Positions 1 to 9,821 of a stretch of 64,000 bases of DNA are shown here, in pieces. The notes beneath the pieces are model-generated. The model had not been told where the DNA came from and searched no databases. It saw only the letters and a list, made by a program, of their open reading frames with translations. Numbering within the stretch: the stretch's first letter is position 1; each line of letters begins with the position of its first letter. The position numbers were made by a program, and so were the translations under genes. The stretch is from Pandoraea sp. (GTDB lineage: Bacteria; Pseudomonadota; Gammaproteobacteria; Burkholderiales; Burkholderiaceae): the NCBI RefSeq assembly GCF_004297875.1, contig NZ_SCSK01000038.1, forward strand, positions 123,030 to 187,029. Direction: 5' to 3'.

Positions 1-2
1 TG

Positions 3-1667
3 CCCGCGCTATTGCGCAGCGTGGCCGGCATCGAGATGGTCCAGACCGGTGGGCCCGGTTCACAGGCGAGCATTTTCATGCGCGGGGCCAACTCGAATCA
101 GGTGCTGATTCTGATCGACGGCGTTCCGGTGAGTTCGGCCACGACCGGTTTGACCGAGATCGACCAGATTCCCGCCAGTCAGATCGACCATATCGAAATC
201 GTGCGCGGCAATGTCTCGGCACTGTATGGCTCGCAGGCGATCGGCGGTGTGATCCAGATTTTTACCAAACACGGCGGCTATCACCCGCCGCGCGCGAGCG
301 CCGAGCTGAGTTACGGCTCCTACGATACGCGCCGCGCCCAGATCGGCTTGAGCGGCGCACTGGACAAGGCGGGCAAGACGCAATTCAGCCTGAACGCGTC
401 AACTTACAAGACTCGTGGCTTTTCGGCGATCGATCCCGCGCAGGGCGCGATTGTCAATCCGACGCCCGGGCAGGGTGCGAATCCGAACGACAATGGGTAT
501 GAAAACCGCAGTTTCTCGGCGCAATTGTCGCATCGCCTGAACGCTGACTGGGAAGTCGGTGCCAACTGGTTCCAGACCGACGGCACGGTCAGTTTCGATA
601 ATGCCTACGGCTTGCCGACCGACATCAATGAGACCGACACGCGCGTGCGCCTGCTGTCGGCCTTTGCGAAGGGGCATCTGACCAAATGGTGGAGCACCCG
701 GATGACCGTCTCGCAAGGCAACGACGACAACGCCTCCTATTTGAACGGGCAGGCCAACGGCGACTTCCACACCCGCACGCGGCAATTCGACTGGCAGAAC
801 GATTTCGCGCTGAGCGCCAACCAGTCGCTGCAAGCCGGCTACGAGCATCAGAACCAGGACGTGACCGCCTCCACCACGTATGCATCGACCACGCGACGCG
901 TTGATTCGGTGTTCGCGGGCTACCAGGGGAAATTCGGCAGGAATCAACTCCAGTTGAACGTGCGGCGTGACATGTATTCGGACTTCGGCGGCGCCAATTC
1001 CTATTATGCCGGCTATGGTTTTGCCCTGACACCGCAATGGAAGCTGCTGGCCAGCGTGAGCGATGCGTTTCGCGCGCCGACCTTCAACGAGCTGTATTAC
1101 CCGGGCTACGGCAACGCGAATTTGCTGCCGGAGCGCGCGCACTCGCTGGAATTCGGCGTGCAGCACAGTTCGGCGCTCGGTATCCTGCGTGTCAACGTGT
1201 TCCGCACGCGCTACAGCGACCTGATCAATGCCGATGCCCAGATCGGCTATCTCGCGGGGAATATCGACAGTGCCGAGGTCAGGGGCGTCGAGGCCATCTA
1301 CACCGGCAACGTGGCCGGCGTGGACGTGAATTTGAACGCCACGCTGCAGCGACCAGTGGATAATGCCAACGATACGCTGCTGCCGCGCCGCGCCCGGCGC
1401 TTTGCGCGACTGTCGCTGGCGCGGAAAATCGACGGCGTGCGCTGGGGCGCCGAATGGCTGGTCAGCGCCCGGCGACTCGATGGCGCCACGCCGTACACGC
1501 TGGGCGGCTACGGCATCGTCAACCTGAGTGCGCGATACGACATCAACAAATCCTGGTATGTCGCGGCGCGTCTGGACAATATTTTCAACAAGGCTTACGA
1601 GCTTGCATACAGTTACAACACGCCTGGGCGGGCCGCCTATGTCACGCTCGGCTGGCATCCGCGCTAG
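3..1667 (+). CDS. btuB: TonB-dependent vitamin B12 outer-membrane receptor, 5' truncated by the window edge
   Basis: Outer-membrane TonB-dependent receptor. About 554 residues are present and the reading frame is open to the left edge, so the signal peptide, TonB box and start of the plug are missing. Visible are the plug segment (the FMRGANSNQVLILIDGV stretch, followed by IEIVRGNVSALYGSQAIGGVIQI) and a long beta-barrel ending in a TonB-receptor-type terminal strand (YVTLGW). The substrate is inferred from context: the next genes encode a FecCD-type permease, an ABC ATPase and cobamide assembly enzymes, so cobalamin is the likely cargo. Any cobalamin riboswitch would lie upstream, outside the window. 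A siderophore receptor is the main alternative. Confidence 0.85.
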   Translation, partial: PALLRSVAGIEMVQTGGPGSQASIFMRGANSNQVLILIDGVPVSSATTGLTEIDQIPASQIDHIEIVRGNVSALYGSQAIGGVIQIFTKHGGYHPPRASAELSYGSYDTRRAQIGLSGALDKAGKTQFSLNASTYKTRGFSAIDPAQGAIVNPTPGQGANPNDNGYENRSFSAQLSHRLNADWEVGANWFQTDGTVSFDNAYGLPTDINETDTRVRLLSAFAKGHLTKWWSTRMTVSQGNDDNASYLNGQANGDFHTRTRQFDWQNDFALSANQSLQAGYEHQNQDVTASTTYASTTRRVDSVFAGYQGKFGRNQLQLNVRRDMYSDFGGANSYYAGYGFALTPQWKLLASVSDAFRAPTFNELYYPGYGNANLLPERAHSLEFGVQHSSALGILRVNVFRTRYSDLINADAQIGYLAGNIDSAEVRGVEAIYTGNVAGVDVNLNATLQRPVDNANDTLLPRRARRFARLSLARKIDGVRWGAEWLVSARRLDGATPYTLGGYGIVNLSARYDINKSWYVAARLDNIFNKAYELAYSYNTPGRAAYVTLGWHPR

Positions 1668-1691
1668 GCGCCGGCCGAGCGCCGCTGTGTC

Positions 1692-2684
1692 ATGACGCCG
1701 CGCCGCGCTCTGACCATCTGGTGCGTGCTGGCGCTGGCCGCAGCGTTGGCCCTGGCCGCTTCGCTCACGCTCGGCAGCGTCAGGGTGCCCGCCGGCGCGC
1801 TGCTGGACTTGCTGCGCGGGCGTGTTGACGGACTGGCTGGCAGCGTGGTCCTCGACTTGCGCCTGCCGCGCGCCTTGTCGGCTTTCGCCTGCGGCGGGTT
1901 GCTGGCGCTGGCAGGCGCGCTGATGCAGGTGCTGCTGCGCAATCCACTGGCCGATCCCTATGTGCTCGGCGTCTCGGGCGGCGCCGGCGTGTTTGCACTG
2001 TTGGCGCTGCTGCTGGCGTTGCCGATGATCTGGGTACAGGCCAGCGCGTTCCTTGGCGCGCTATTGGCGATCTCCCTGGTGATGGGGCTGGCGCGGCAGG
2101 ACTTCCTGCGAACTGATTCCATCGACGGCAGCCCGCGCCTGTTGCTCACCGGCGTGGTGCTGGCGACCGGATGGGGCGCGGCTGCCGCATTGATTCTGAC
2201 GCTGGCGCCCGACGCCGGATTGCGCGGCATGTTGTTCTGGCTCACCGGTGACCTGAACGGTGCGAGCCAGGGATGGCCGGCATTGGCCGCATTGGCGCTG
2301 CTGATGCTGGCGAGCTACCCGTCGGCGCATCGCCTCAACGCGCTGCTGCGCGGCGAGATGGTGGCGCAATCGGTTGGCGTGGCAGTGGCGCCGCTGCGCT
2401 TGCGCATTTACCTGGTGGCGTCACTGGCGACCGCCGTGGCCGTGACTACGGCCGGAGCGATCGGGTTTGTCGGTCTGGTGATTCCGCATATGCTGCGACT
2501 CGCGTTCGGCAACGATCAGCGCATGCTGCTGCCGGCGGCCGCGCTCGGCGGCGGCACGCTGCTGATGTTGGCCGATCTGGCCGCTCGCACGGTGATCGCG
2601 CCGGCGCAATTGCCGGTTGGCATCATCACCGCGCTGGTGGGCGTGCCGGCGTTCCTGTGGTTGCTGCTACACAGGCGGGCATGA
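1692..2684 (+). CDS. btuC: Cobalamin ABC transporter permease (FecCD family)
   Basis: 330-residue inner-membrane permease of the FecCD/BtuC family, normal length, very hydrophobic throughout and consistent with about ten transmembrane helices. Family features are visible: LRLPRALSAFACGGLLALAG near residue 60, the GLVIPHMLRL segment near residue 265 that contacts the ATPase, and LPVGIITALVGVPAFLWLL at the C terminus. It starts 24 bp after the receptor gene, and its stop overlaps the start of the ATPase gene (ATGA type), so the two are translationally coupled. It should move corrinoid from the periplasmic binding protein BtuF (encoded at about 6.0-7.0 kb) into the cytoplasm. The substrate is inferred from the neighbours. 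Confidence 0.85.
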   Translation: MTPRRALTIWCVLALAAALALAASLTLGSVRVPAGALLDLLRGRVDGLAGSVVLDLRLPRALSAFACGGLLALAGALMQVLLRNPLADPYVLGVSGGAGVFALLALLLALPMIWVQASAFLGALLAISLVMGLARQDFLRTDSIDGSPRLLLTGVVLATGWGAAAALILTLAPDAGLRGMLFWLTGDLNGASQGWPALAALALLMLASYPSAHRLNALLRGEMVAQSVGVAVAPLRLRIYLVASLATAVAVTTAGAIGFVGLVIPHMLRLAFGNDQRMLLPAAALGGGTLLMLADLAARTVIAPAQLPVGIITALVGVPAFLWLLLHRRA

Positions 2685-3559
2685 TGACGGCGCTTGATCC
2701 GATGCCGGCGACCGATAGTCCGCTGATCGCGCGCGCTGTGTGCCTGCGGGCCGGCGAAAGAGGCCTTATACGTGATCTCGACTGGACATGCGAGGCCGGC
2801 CAGATCTGGTGCGTGGCCGGTCCCAACGGCGCCGGCAAAACCACATTGCTCCATACTTTGGCGGGCTTGCGTCGCCGCCTGGCGGGTGAGTCGGGCGAGG
2901 TGCTGTTGGATGGCCGGCCGTTATTGCAGTGGCGGCCCGACGCGCTGGCCCGGCAGCGCGCCTTCATGCCGCAGCAGACGCATGACGCATTCGGCGCCAC
3001 GGTGCTGGAGACCGTGCTTGCAGGCCGCCATCCGTACCTCGTGCAGGGGCGCTGGGGCACCTGGGAAAGCGCTGCCGACGTGGCGCACGCGCAGGCTGCT
3101 TTGCGTGCGCTGGCGCTAGAGTCGTTGGCCGGGCGCGACGTCACCACGCTCTCGGGTGGCGAGCGCCAACGCGTCAGACTGGCCGCGCTGCTGGCGCAGC
3201 AGGCGCCGCTGATGATGCTCGATGAGCCAGTGACGCATCTCGATCTGCATCACCAGATCGATTGTCTGCAAATGCTGGCACGGCACGTTGCCCAGTCGGG
3301 CGGCCCGGTGCTGTTTTCCTGCCACGATCTGAATCTCGGACGACGGTTTGCCACGCATGCGTTGCTGCTCGACGGTCGCGGCGGCTGGCGCGCTGGCCCG
3401 GCCCGTGAGATTCTGTCGCCAGCGTACTGCAGCGAGGCATTCGGTTACCCGTTGATATTGCTGCGCGACGGTCCCCACGAGGTACTGATTCCCGCAATAA
3501 GCGACCAACAAACACGTGTCAGGCAGGATATCCGCGCACAACCCGGCACTGAACCCTGA
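2681..3559 (+). CDS. btuD: Cobalamin ABC transporter ATP-binding protein
   Basis: 292-residue ABC ATPase. Walker A is GPNGAGKTT, the signature is LSGGERQR, Walker B is MMLDEP, and the switch histidine lies in FSCHDLNL. The open frame extends well upstream inside btuC. I chose the ATG at 2681 because it overlaps the btuC stop; a second ATG follows at 2684. It powers the BtuC permease from the cytoplasmic face. The last roughly 25 residues (after HEVLIPA) are low in similarity to the usual BtuD/FhuC fold and run into the cobT leader. Assignment to cobalamin rather than heme or siderophore rests on the cobT-cobS-cobC genes downstream. Confidence 0.83.
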   Translation: MMTALDPMPATDSPLIARAVCLRAGERGLIRDLDWTCEAGQIWCVAGPNGAGKTTLLHTLAGLRRRLAGESGEVLLDGRPLLQWRPDALARQRAFMPQQTHDAFGATVLETVLAGRHPYLVQGRWGTWESAADVAHAQAALRALALESLAGRDVTTLSGGERQRVRLAALLAQQAPLMMLDEPVTHLDLHHQIDCLQMLARHVAQSGGPVLFSCHDLNLGRRFATHALLLDGRGGWRAGPAREILSPAYCSEAFGYPLILLRDGPHEVLIPAISDQQTRVRQDIRAQPGTEP

Positions 3560-3566
3560 GGCCCTC

Positions 3567-4631
3567 ATGACGACTCCCGCTATGTCCTTCGAATTTGCCA
3601 TTCCGGCCATCGACCCACTTGACCGTGCGCTGCAGCCGGAATTGCAACTGGCCATCGACCGCAAAACCAAGCCGCCGGGCAGCCTGGGGCAATTGGAGCG
3701 AGTCGCGCTGCAACTTGGCCTGATTCAGCAAAGCGCCAACCCGGTAGTGCGGCGGCCCGCGATGATCGTGTTCGCGGGCGATCACGGCGTGGCCCAGGCC
3801 GGCGTGAGCCCCTATCCGCAGGCGGTGACAGCTCAGATGGTGCTCAACTTCCTGGCCGGCGGTGCGGCCATCAATGCGTTCTGCCGCCTCAACGACATGA
3901 CACTGGAAGTTGTCAATGCCGGCGTCGCCTCGGATCTGCCGAGTCACCGCCAGTTGATTGACATGGCGATCGCGCGTGGCACGCGTAATTTCGTGGAAGG
4001 GCCGGCGATGAGCGGTGCTCAGCTGACACGGGCACTGGCGGCCGGCATGGCCCGCGTCGAGCACCACGCGCGACATGGCACCAATGTGATGGGCTTCGGC
4101 GAGATGGGTATTGCCAATACCTCGTCGGCGGCATGCCTGATGCAGCGCCTGTGTGGGTTACCGCTGGAAGTGTGCGTCGGTCGTGGTACCGGGCTCGACG
4201 ACGCGGGCCTGGCGCGCAAGCGCGAGATTCTGGCGCGCGCTCTGGTTCGCCACCCGATGACGGCAGACCCGCTTGAGACGCTGGCGGTGTTCGGCGGTTT
4301 CGAGATTGCCATGATGACCGGCGCCTATCTGGCGGCGGCGCGCTCGCGCATGTTGATTCTGGTGGACGGCTTTATTGCTACCGCGGCGTTGCTGGTGGCG
4401 CACGCGGTCGCGCCGGCGGTGCTCGACTATTGCGTGTTCTCGCACGTCTCGAGCGAAACCGGGCACCGTGCGATGCTCGAGCGCCTGCACGCCGAGCCCC
4501 TGCTGGCGCTCGATCTGCGGCTGGGCGAGGGCACTGGCGCCGCGCTTGCGCTGCCGCTGGTGCGCGCGGCGGCGGCGTTTCTGGGCGAAATGGCGACGTT
4601 CGACGCCGCCGGCGTAAGCGATCGGGCGTAG
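3567..4631 (+). CDS. cobT: Nicotinate-nucleotide--dimethylbenzimidazole phosphoribosyltransferase
   Basis: 354 residues, the normal family length, starting at the ATG at 3567 just after the transporter ATPase stop. It makes alpha-ribazole phosphate from nicotinate mononucleotide and dimethylbenzimidazole, the lower-ligand step of cobalamin assembly. Visible family motifs are [12 protein letters not shown] near residue 30, [16 protein letters not shown] near residue 70, [13 protein letters not shown] near residue 175, and the C-terminal [15 protein letters not shown]. The last contains the catalytic Glu region (E in GEGTGA). It lies in a plus-strand run with cobS and cobC. An internal ATG at 3582 is an alternative start. 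Confidence 0.95.
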   Translation: MTTPAMSFEFAIPAIDPLDRALQPELQLAIDRKTKPPGSLGQLERVALQLGLIQQSANPVVRRPAMIVFAGDHGVAQAGVSPYPQAVTAQMVLNFLAGGAAINAFCRLNDMTLEVVNAGVASDLPSHRQLIDMAIARGTRNFVEGPAMSGAQLTRALAAGMARVEHHARHGTNVMGFGEMGIANTSSAACLMQRLCGLPLEVCVGRGTGLDDAGLARKREILARALVRHPMTADPLETLAVFGGFEIAMMTGAYLAAARSRMLILVDGFIATAALLVAHAVAPAVLDYCVFSHVSSETGHRAMLERLHAEPLLALDLRLGEGTGAALALPLVRAAAAFLGEMATFDAAGVSDRA

Positions 4632-4641
4632 CGCGTCAACC

Positions 4642-5418
4642 ATGCGAGCGTTGGCCTGGATGCGCGAGGAACTCCGCTATCTGCTCACGGCGTTGGGTTA
4701 TTTCACGCGCGTTCCGATCCCGGCGTGGGTCGGCTACGCGCCACAGCAACTGAACGCGGCGGCGCGCTATTTCCCGCTGATCGGTTTGCTGGTGGGCGCC
4801 GCAGGCGCCGCCGTCTACGCCGCCGCCGTACTCGCCTGGCCGCCGCGCGTTGCCATTTTGCTGAGCATGGCAGCGACACTATGGCTCACCGGCGGGTTTC
4901 ACGAGGACGGTCTGGCTGATTGCTGCGATGCCTTTGGTGGTGGCATGACGCGCGAGAAAACGCTCGAGATCATGCACGATTCGCGCATCGGCGCGTTCGG
5001 CGCGCTGGGGCTGATGATCGCGCTGCTGCTGAAGTGGGAGACGCTGGCCCAACTGCAATTGCGCCTGGGGTCGACCGGCTTGTTATGGGCACTGATGGCT
5101 GGCCACGCCGCCAGTCGCAGCGTGGCGATCAGCTATCTGCGCACGCTCGATTATGTGCGCGCCGAAGGCAAGGCCAAGCCGGTGGCGCAACGGCTTGGCG
5201 ACGGCGCGCTGGGCTGGGCCCTGCTATGGGGTCTGCCGTGGCTGCTTTGGCCGCGCTGGGAGGCGGGACTCGCCGCGCTGGTGGTGCTGGCGATACTTCG
5301 TTGGTGGCTTGGCCGTTGGTTCGCACGGCGGCTGGGCGGCTATACGGGCGACTGCCTTGGTTTCGCGCAGCAGATTTTCGAGCTGGCAATCTATTTGGTG
5401 CTGTGCGCATGGAGTTGA
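4642..5418 (+). CDS. cobS: Adenosylcobinamide-GDP ribazoletransferase (cobalamin synthase)
   Basis: 258-residue inner-membrane enzyme that joins adenosylcobinamide-GDP to alpha-ribazole (phosphate), the last assembly step. The diagnostic metal/substrate motif GGFHEDGLADCCDAFGGG is present near residues 82-99, together with the tail GDCLGFAQQIFE. Several hydrophobic helices are visible. It begins 10 bp after cobT and its 3' end overlaps the start of cobC by 10 bp, so cobT-cobS-cobC form one operon. Length and motifs are normal. Confidence 0.94.
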   Translation: MRALAWMREELRYLLTALGYFTRVPIPAWVGYAPQQLNAAARYFPLIGLLVGAAGAAVYAAAVLAWPPRVAILLSMAATLWLTGGFHEDGLADCCDAFGGGMTREKTLEIMHDSRIGAFGALGLMIALLLKWETLAQLQLRLGSTGLLWALMAGHAASRSVAISYLRTLDYVRAEGKAKPVAQRLGDGALGWALLWGLPWLLWPRWEAGLAALVVLAILRWWLGRWFARRLGGYTGDCLGFAQQIFELAIYLVLCAWS

Positions 5419-6002
5419 TTTTGCTGCGCCACCCACCACCCGACGTGCCGGCCGGCGTGTGCTACGGCCGGAGCGACATCGGCCCGGACCCGGCCCGATT
5501 CGAGGCGACCGTCGCAGACATGAACAAGCGGATCGAGCGGGCATTCGCGCGAGCCGGCACGGTCGCATATGCCGTGCGACGCATGGTGAGCAGCCCGCTC
5601 AAGCGTTGCGCACTGGCGGCCGAACGCCTGGCCGATCGCCACGGGCTACCGCTCGCTTACGACGAGCGGCTTGCGGAAATGCATTTCGGCGCTTGGGAAA
5701 TGCAACCCTGGCATACGATTGCGCGCGAGGACATCGATGCCTGGGCGGCTGAGCCGACGCATTACGCGTCGCCGGGCGGCGAATCCGCGCGCGACGTGGC
5801 GCGGCGCGTGCACGCCTGGCGCACGCAAGTCGACGGCGATGTCCTGGTGGTTGTCACGCACCTGGGGCCTATACGGCTGTTGGCCGCGCAATGCCTGGGC
5901 TTGCCACTGCTGGCGTGCCAGCAGTGGCCATTGGCCTTCGGCGGTGTATGCCAGCTGCGTTGTCATGATCATCATGCCGAACTGATTTGCTGGGGCGGGT
6001 GA
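5409..6002 (+). CDS. cobC: Alpha-ribazole phosphatase (histidine phosphatase family)
   Basis: 197-residue histidine phosphatase that removes the 5' phosphate of alpha-ribazole phosphate (or of adenosylcobalamin phosphate). The N-terminal catalytic motif reads LLRHPPPD with the usual RH pair. VSSPLKRC, the acid motif LAEMHFGAWE, and a second catalytic His in VVVTHLGPIRLL follow in the expected order. The ATG at 5409 lies inside the end of cobS (10-bp overlap). A much longer open frame upstream is the shadow of cobS and is not used. The gene is convergent with btuF, with only 20 bp between the stop codons. Confidence 0.88.
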   Translation: MELILLRHPPPDVPAGVCYGRSDIGPDPARFEATVADMNKRIERAFARAGTVAYAVRRMVSSPLKRCALAAERLADRHGLPLAYDERLAEMHFGAWEMQPWHTIAREDIDAWAAEPTHYASPGGESARDVARRVHAWRTQVDGDVLVVVTHLGPIRLLAAQCLGLPLLACQQWPLAFGGVCQLRCHDHHAELICWGG

Positions 6003-6022
6003 GAGTCATATGCCGGCACGTG

Positions 6023-6952
6023 TTATCGATTAGCCGCGAGTCGCTGTCTGGCCTGATCGAGGTCGCGGCACATGATTTGCGCGCCTTGCAGGACGCGCGG
6101 GCCAGGCCGGTCGATCAAATCACCGTCGATGGAGAACAAATTATGGTATGCGACGGCGCTCAACTGCGGCCAGCGCCGCCACATCACGAGATTGGCTAAC
6201 GGCCTGTCGGCGGGCGTGGCGCCCGCCGTCGCGGTAAACATCGCTTGCGGATTGGCTGCAAGCACTGCCTCGGTGGACACCGTTGGCACCAGCGGTTCAA
6301 GATCGGCGAAAACATTGCGCCCGCCGCACAGGCGGATGACGTCGCTGACCATCTGCGAGCCGTTGATCGTCATCAGCGGGTTCTGCCAGACCTGAAAGAA
6401 CACGCTGACCGGCACCCGGCCGGCATACGTCCTTTGCAGCGCGTCGTAGCGGCTGCGAAACCGGACTGCGGCGCGTGTGGCAACGGCCGAGGTCCCGAGC
6501 AAATGGCCAAGCCGCTCGATTTCACCGGGGATATCCGTCAAGCGCCTGGGCTCACTGTAAAACATTGGAATACCGAGCTGCCTGAGCTTATCGATCTGGC
6601 GTTGCGCATTGCCATGCAGCCACACCACCAGCAGGTCAGGCTTGAGGGCCGCGATGCGCTCGAGATCGAGCGCTCCGCTGTCACCCACCCGAGGGATTTG
6701 CCGGGCTTGCGGCGGGTAGTCGCTATAGGTTACCGCGCCGACGATGCGCGCACCGCCGCCCGCCGCATACAGCAGTTCGGTCGCATGAGGCGCCAGGCTC
6801 ACAATGCGCTGCGCCGGATGCGCCAGAGTCACGCGTGCGCCGCTGTCATCGATGACGGAGACGGCCGCATGCGCGGTCTGCAAGCTCAGCATGCCGGTCA
6901 TGCAGGCAAGCAGGGCAAGCATTCGCAGCAGGCGATTGGCGATAGGTGGCAT
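6023..6952 (-). CDS. btuF: Periplasmic cobalamin-binding protein
   Basis: 309 residues from the ATG at 6952. That start gives a clear signal peptide (MPPIANRLLRMLALLACM then cleavage near AHAA), whereas the longer frame to 7027 adds a polar, signal-free extension. The protein has the helical-backbone receptor fold seen in BtuF: QRIVSLAPHATELLYAAGGG near residue 55, VGAVTYSDYPPQA near residue 75, and LVVWLHGN near residue 120. It should deliver corrinoid to BtuC/BtuD. It is separated from the transporter operon and transcribed in the opposite direction, convergent with cobC. I see no cobalamin riboswitch in its 135-bp upstream gap. Confidence 0.86.
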   Translation of the reverse strand: MPPIANRLLRMLALLACMTGMLSLQTAHAAVSVIDDSGARVTLAHPAQRIVSLAPHATELLYAAGGGARIVGAVTYSDYPPQARQIPRVGDSGALDLERIAALKPDLLVVWLHGNAQRQIDKLRQLGIPMFYSEPRRLTDIPGEIERLGHLLGTSAVATRAAVRFRSRYDALQRTYAGRVPVSVFFQVWQNPLMTINGSQMVSDVIRLCGGRNVFADLEPLVPTVSTEAVLAANPQAMFTATAGATPADRPLANLVMWRRWPQLSAVAYHNLFSIDGDLIDRPGPRVLQGAQIMCRDLDQARQRLAANR

Positions 6953-6982
6953 GGAATGGCGGGTCTGGCGCAAGAGCCCGTT

Positions 6983-7011
6983 ATTGTGCGATAAACGTCT
7001 CGGGTTGTCAG
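6983..7011 (-). promoter_or_regulatory. Putative sigma-70 promoter of btuF
   Basis: Read on the minus strand, CTGACA (7006-7011, 5 of 6 matches to the -35 consensus) and CACAAT (6983-6988, 4 of 6) are separated by 17 bp. Transcription would start near 6975, giving a leader of about 25 nt, too short to hold a riboswitch. Match quality is moderate. Confidence 0.35.
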
Positions 7012-7087
7012 GTGCCTGGCGCGTCAAAGCGAACCGGTGCGGGGCCGGTGGGGTCGAATGGGTTAATGCGCGACGAGGAGAATTCGG

Positions 7088-7237
7088 ATGTATCGACTAA
7101 TCGGTATTTGGTTGGCGAGCGGATTGTTGGCCTGCCAGTTGAGCGCTTGCGCAAGCAATGGCGCGGGAGGCGCGAGCGGATCCAGTGTTTCCGCGTATGG
7201 CGTGATCGACGGCGGTATGACGTTTCACAGCAAATAG
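7088..7237 (+). CDS. Small lipoprotein with a porin-like C-terminal segment (49 aa)
   Basis: 49-codon gene with a clear Shine-Dalgarno (GAGGAG about 8 nt before the ATG). The N terminus is a short signal sequence with two possible lipoboxes, LLAC (Cys16) and LSAC (Cys21). A Gly/Ala/Ser linker follows, and the protein ends SSVSAYGVIDGGMTFHSK. That tail resembles the first beta-strand of betaproteobacterial porins (pattern SSVTLYGVIDxGxTY). The gene is complete, not cut by an edge, and no further porin sequence follows. It may be a tiny lipoprotein in its own right or a fossil of a porin 5' end. Function unknown. Confidence 0.6.
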   Translation: MYRLIGIWLASGLLACQLSACASNGAGGASGSSVSAYGVIDGGMTFHSK

Positions 7238-7254
7238 GCCGGACGGTGCGCGAA

Positions 7255-7296
7255 ACACAACGCCCCGCGCGCTGCGACGCACGCGAGGCGTTGTGT
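7255..7296. terminator. Hairpin between two convergent small lipoprotein genes
   Basis: A perfect 10-bp inverted repeat, ACACAACGCC (7255-7264) and GGCGTTGTGT (7287-7296), lies between the stop codons of the convergent genes at 7088-7237 and 7311-7535. The T-tracts on either side are short, so it is a plausible but not classical bidirectional terminator. Confidence 0.5.
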
Positions 7297-7310
7297 GTTG
7301 GCCGGCCGGA

Positions 7311-7535
7311 TTACTGCGATGCGCCGCCCGGTGCGGCAGGCGCCGCGCTCGGGGCGCTGGCCGCAGCGCCGCTCGCGTCGTTCATGCTGCCACTGGGTGC
7401 GGCGGCCGGAGCCGCTTGCTGCGTGGTGGTGTCGGAAGACGCCGGCGCAGTGCTTTCTTCAGACTTCTTCTGGCAACCAGCGATAACGACAACGGTGGTC
7501 AATAGCGTAGCGATCAACAACGTCAGTTTCTTCAT
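7311..7535 (-). CDS. Small Ala/Pro/Ser-rich lipoprotein
   Basis: 74 residues. A lipoprotein signal peptide (MKKLTLLIATLLTTVVVIAGC, lipobox IAGC) leaves a mature chain of about 55 residues. That chain is low-complexity, rich in Ala, Ser, Pro and Thr, and starts CQKKSEES. A Shine-Dalgarno (AGGAGAAAGG) stands before the start. Such small proteins are common in Burkholderiaceae; no domain is recognisable. It probably sits in the inner or outer membrane facing the periplasm. Function unknown. Confidence 0.72.
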   Translation of the reverse strand: MKKLTLLIATLLTTVVVIAGCQKKSEESTAPASSDTTTQQAAPAAAPSGSMNDASGAAASAPSAAPAAPGGASQ

Positions 7536-7803
7536 TTGTTCACCTTTCTCCTAGTTTGCGCACTAAAGCGTTTTTAGTTTAACGCCGCGCCGCGCCTTAG
7601 GTGTGTGTTTTTGTTGTAAAAATGATTCAATTTGTAACGACGCAGCGCAGTACACCGCCGCAAGCGTGCGTCGGCAGGTGACTTGGCCTCCTGTTGGCGC
7701 GTACCGGGGGGGCTGTCGTGCCGGCCGCGCGAGGTACGTGGAGAATGCGGGTCGGTGGTGACTGTCAACCAACGCATAAAGGCCTCGTGGCGAAGCGTAA
7801 GGC

Positions 7804-8349
7804 TTAACCCTTGAGCGGCATGGCGATGCCCGCGACCATCAGGCAGACCCGCGAGCAGCGCGCTGCGAGCCGCTGATTGAGGCGGCCGAGTTCGTCGACG
7901 AACTGTCGCGTCATCGCGCCCATCGGAATCACGCCCATGCCGATTTCATTGCTGACCAGAATGATCTTGCCGGGCGTGTCGTGCAGCACATCGTCGAGCG
8001 CCTTCACAGCGTTGGCCCAGGCTGCTGGCGAGGCTGCTGGAGCGTCGGGCGGACAGAGCCAGGCGGCGGTCCACAGCGTGAGGCAATCGACCAGCACGCA
8101 GTGCCCGGGCCGCGCCGCCTCGGCGAGCGCACCAGGCAGATCGCGACCGACTTCGCGCAGTTGCCAGTGCGCCGGGCGCCGCGCCCGATGCACTGCGATG
8201 CGCTCGGCCATTTCGGTGTCCGCGATATGTGCGGTCGCGAGGTAAGTGACCGGCAGGCCGCTATCGTGCGCAAGCTGTTCGGCGTAGGTGCTTTTGCCGG
8301 AGCGGGCGCCGCCGAGCACGAGCAGTGAATCCGGTACGGGATTGGCCAT
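7804..8349 (-). CDS. cobU: Bifunctional adenosylcobinamide kinase / adenosylcobinamide-phosphate guanylyltransferase
   Basis: 181 residues, normal length. The enzyme phosphorylates adenosylcobinamide and activates it with GTP, giving the AdoCbi-GDP that CobS uses. Walker A is GGARSGKST near residue 13, the HRARRP guanylylation-site region is near residue 54 (His is the GMP acceptor), VDCLTLW is near residue 88 and NEIGMGVIP is near residue 135. It is the last gene of a minus-strand run panC-panD-cobU with a 35-bp gap. It is therefore separated from cobT-cobS-cobC but completes the nucleotide-loop pathway in this window. Confidence 0.93.
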   Translation of the reverse strand: MANPVPDSLLVLGGARSGKSTYAEQLAHDSGLPVTYLATAHIADTEMAERIAVHRARRPAHWQLREVGRDLPGALAEAARPGHCVLVDCLTLWTAAWLCPPDAPAASPAAWANAVKALDDVLHDTPGKIILVSNEIGMGVIPMGAMTRQFVDELGRLNQRLAARCSRVCLMVAGIAMPLKG

Positions 8350-8384
8350 ACGGTTCGGCCGTCGCGCGACTGAGGACGGCGGAC

Positions 8385-8792
8385 TTATTCGGAGAAGACA
8401 GGCGATGCTTCCCAGGCCTGCAGCGGCACGTGGTCCCGATCGCCCTTGATGCGATTGCGTTCGTCGACAAACACCAGTTGCGGCTTGAATCCGGCCTGCA
8501 CGTCCTTTTCGTCGACACCGGCATAGGCGACGATGATCACCACGTCGCCCAACTGCGCACGGCGCGCGGCGGCGCCGTTGAGTGAGATCATGCCGCTGCC
8601 GCGTTCGCCGCGAATCGCATAGGTGGTGAAGCGTTCGCCGTTATTGACGTTGAAAATGTCGATCTGCTCGTTTTCGACCAGGCCGGACGCTTCGAGCAGG
8701 TTTTCGTCGATCGCGCAGGAGCCTTCGTAATGCAGTTCGCAGTGCGTCACCGTGGCGCGGTGAATTTTTGATTTGAGCATGGTGCGGATCAT
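8385..8792 (-). CDS. panD: Aspartate 1-decarboxylase proenzyme
   Basis: 135 residues, slightly longer than the usual 126. It is a pyruvoyl enzyme that makes beta-alanine for pantothenate. The self-cleavage site Gly24-Ser25 is visible in [10 protein letters not shown], and the substrate-binding Lys9/His11 region reads KSKIHRAT. The C terminus carries an extra tail after NRIKGD (residues about 118-135), as seen in some Burkholderia relatives. It begins 27 bp after the panC stop, so the two pantothenate genes are likely co-transcribed, with cobU behind them. Confidence 0.95.
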   Translation of the reverse strand: MIRTMLKSKIHRATVTHCELHYEGSCAIDENLLEASGLVENEQIDIFNVNNGERFTTYAIRGERGSGMISLNGAAARRAQLGDVVIIVAYAGVDEKDVQAGFKPQLVFVDERNRIKGDRDHVPLQAWEASPVFSE

Positions 8793-8819
8793 CGCAGCCT
8801 CCAGGCAAAAAAATTGGGT

Positions 8820-9722
<903 letters not shown>

Positions 9723-9821
9723 TCATGCGGGACAGGGCGTGCAACGCCGGTGACCCGCGCGATTGTAGTGGAAAATCCACCTGCCGTGCAGCGAGCCGGG
9801 GTTGCCGCCTCGGAGAACGCG

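Noticed and set aside
7620..7780. Cobalamin-riboswitch-like pieces on the minus strand (an ACCTGCC segment and a CCGG...CCCCC...CGGTA segment) between cobU and a small lipoprotein gene
   Set aside because: The B12 box is not intact, the GGGAA-type core is missing, and the gene it would control is an unrelated lipoprotein. Apart from this the 268-bp gap 7536-7803 shows nothing I can support.
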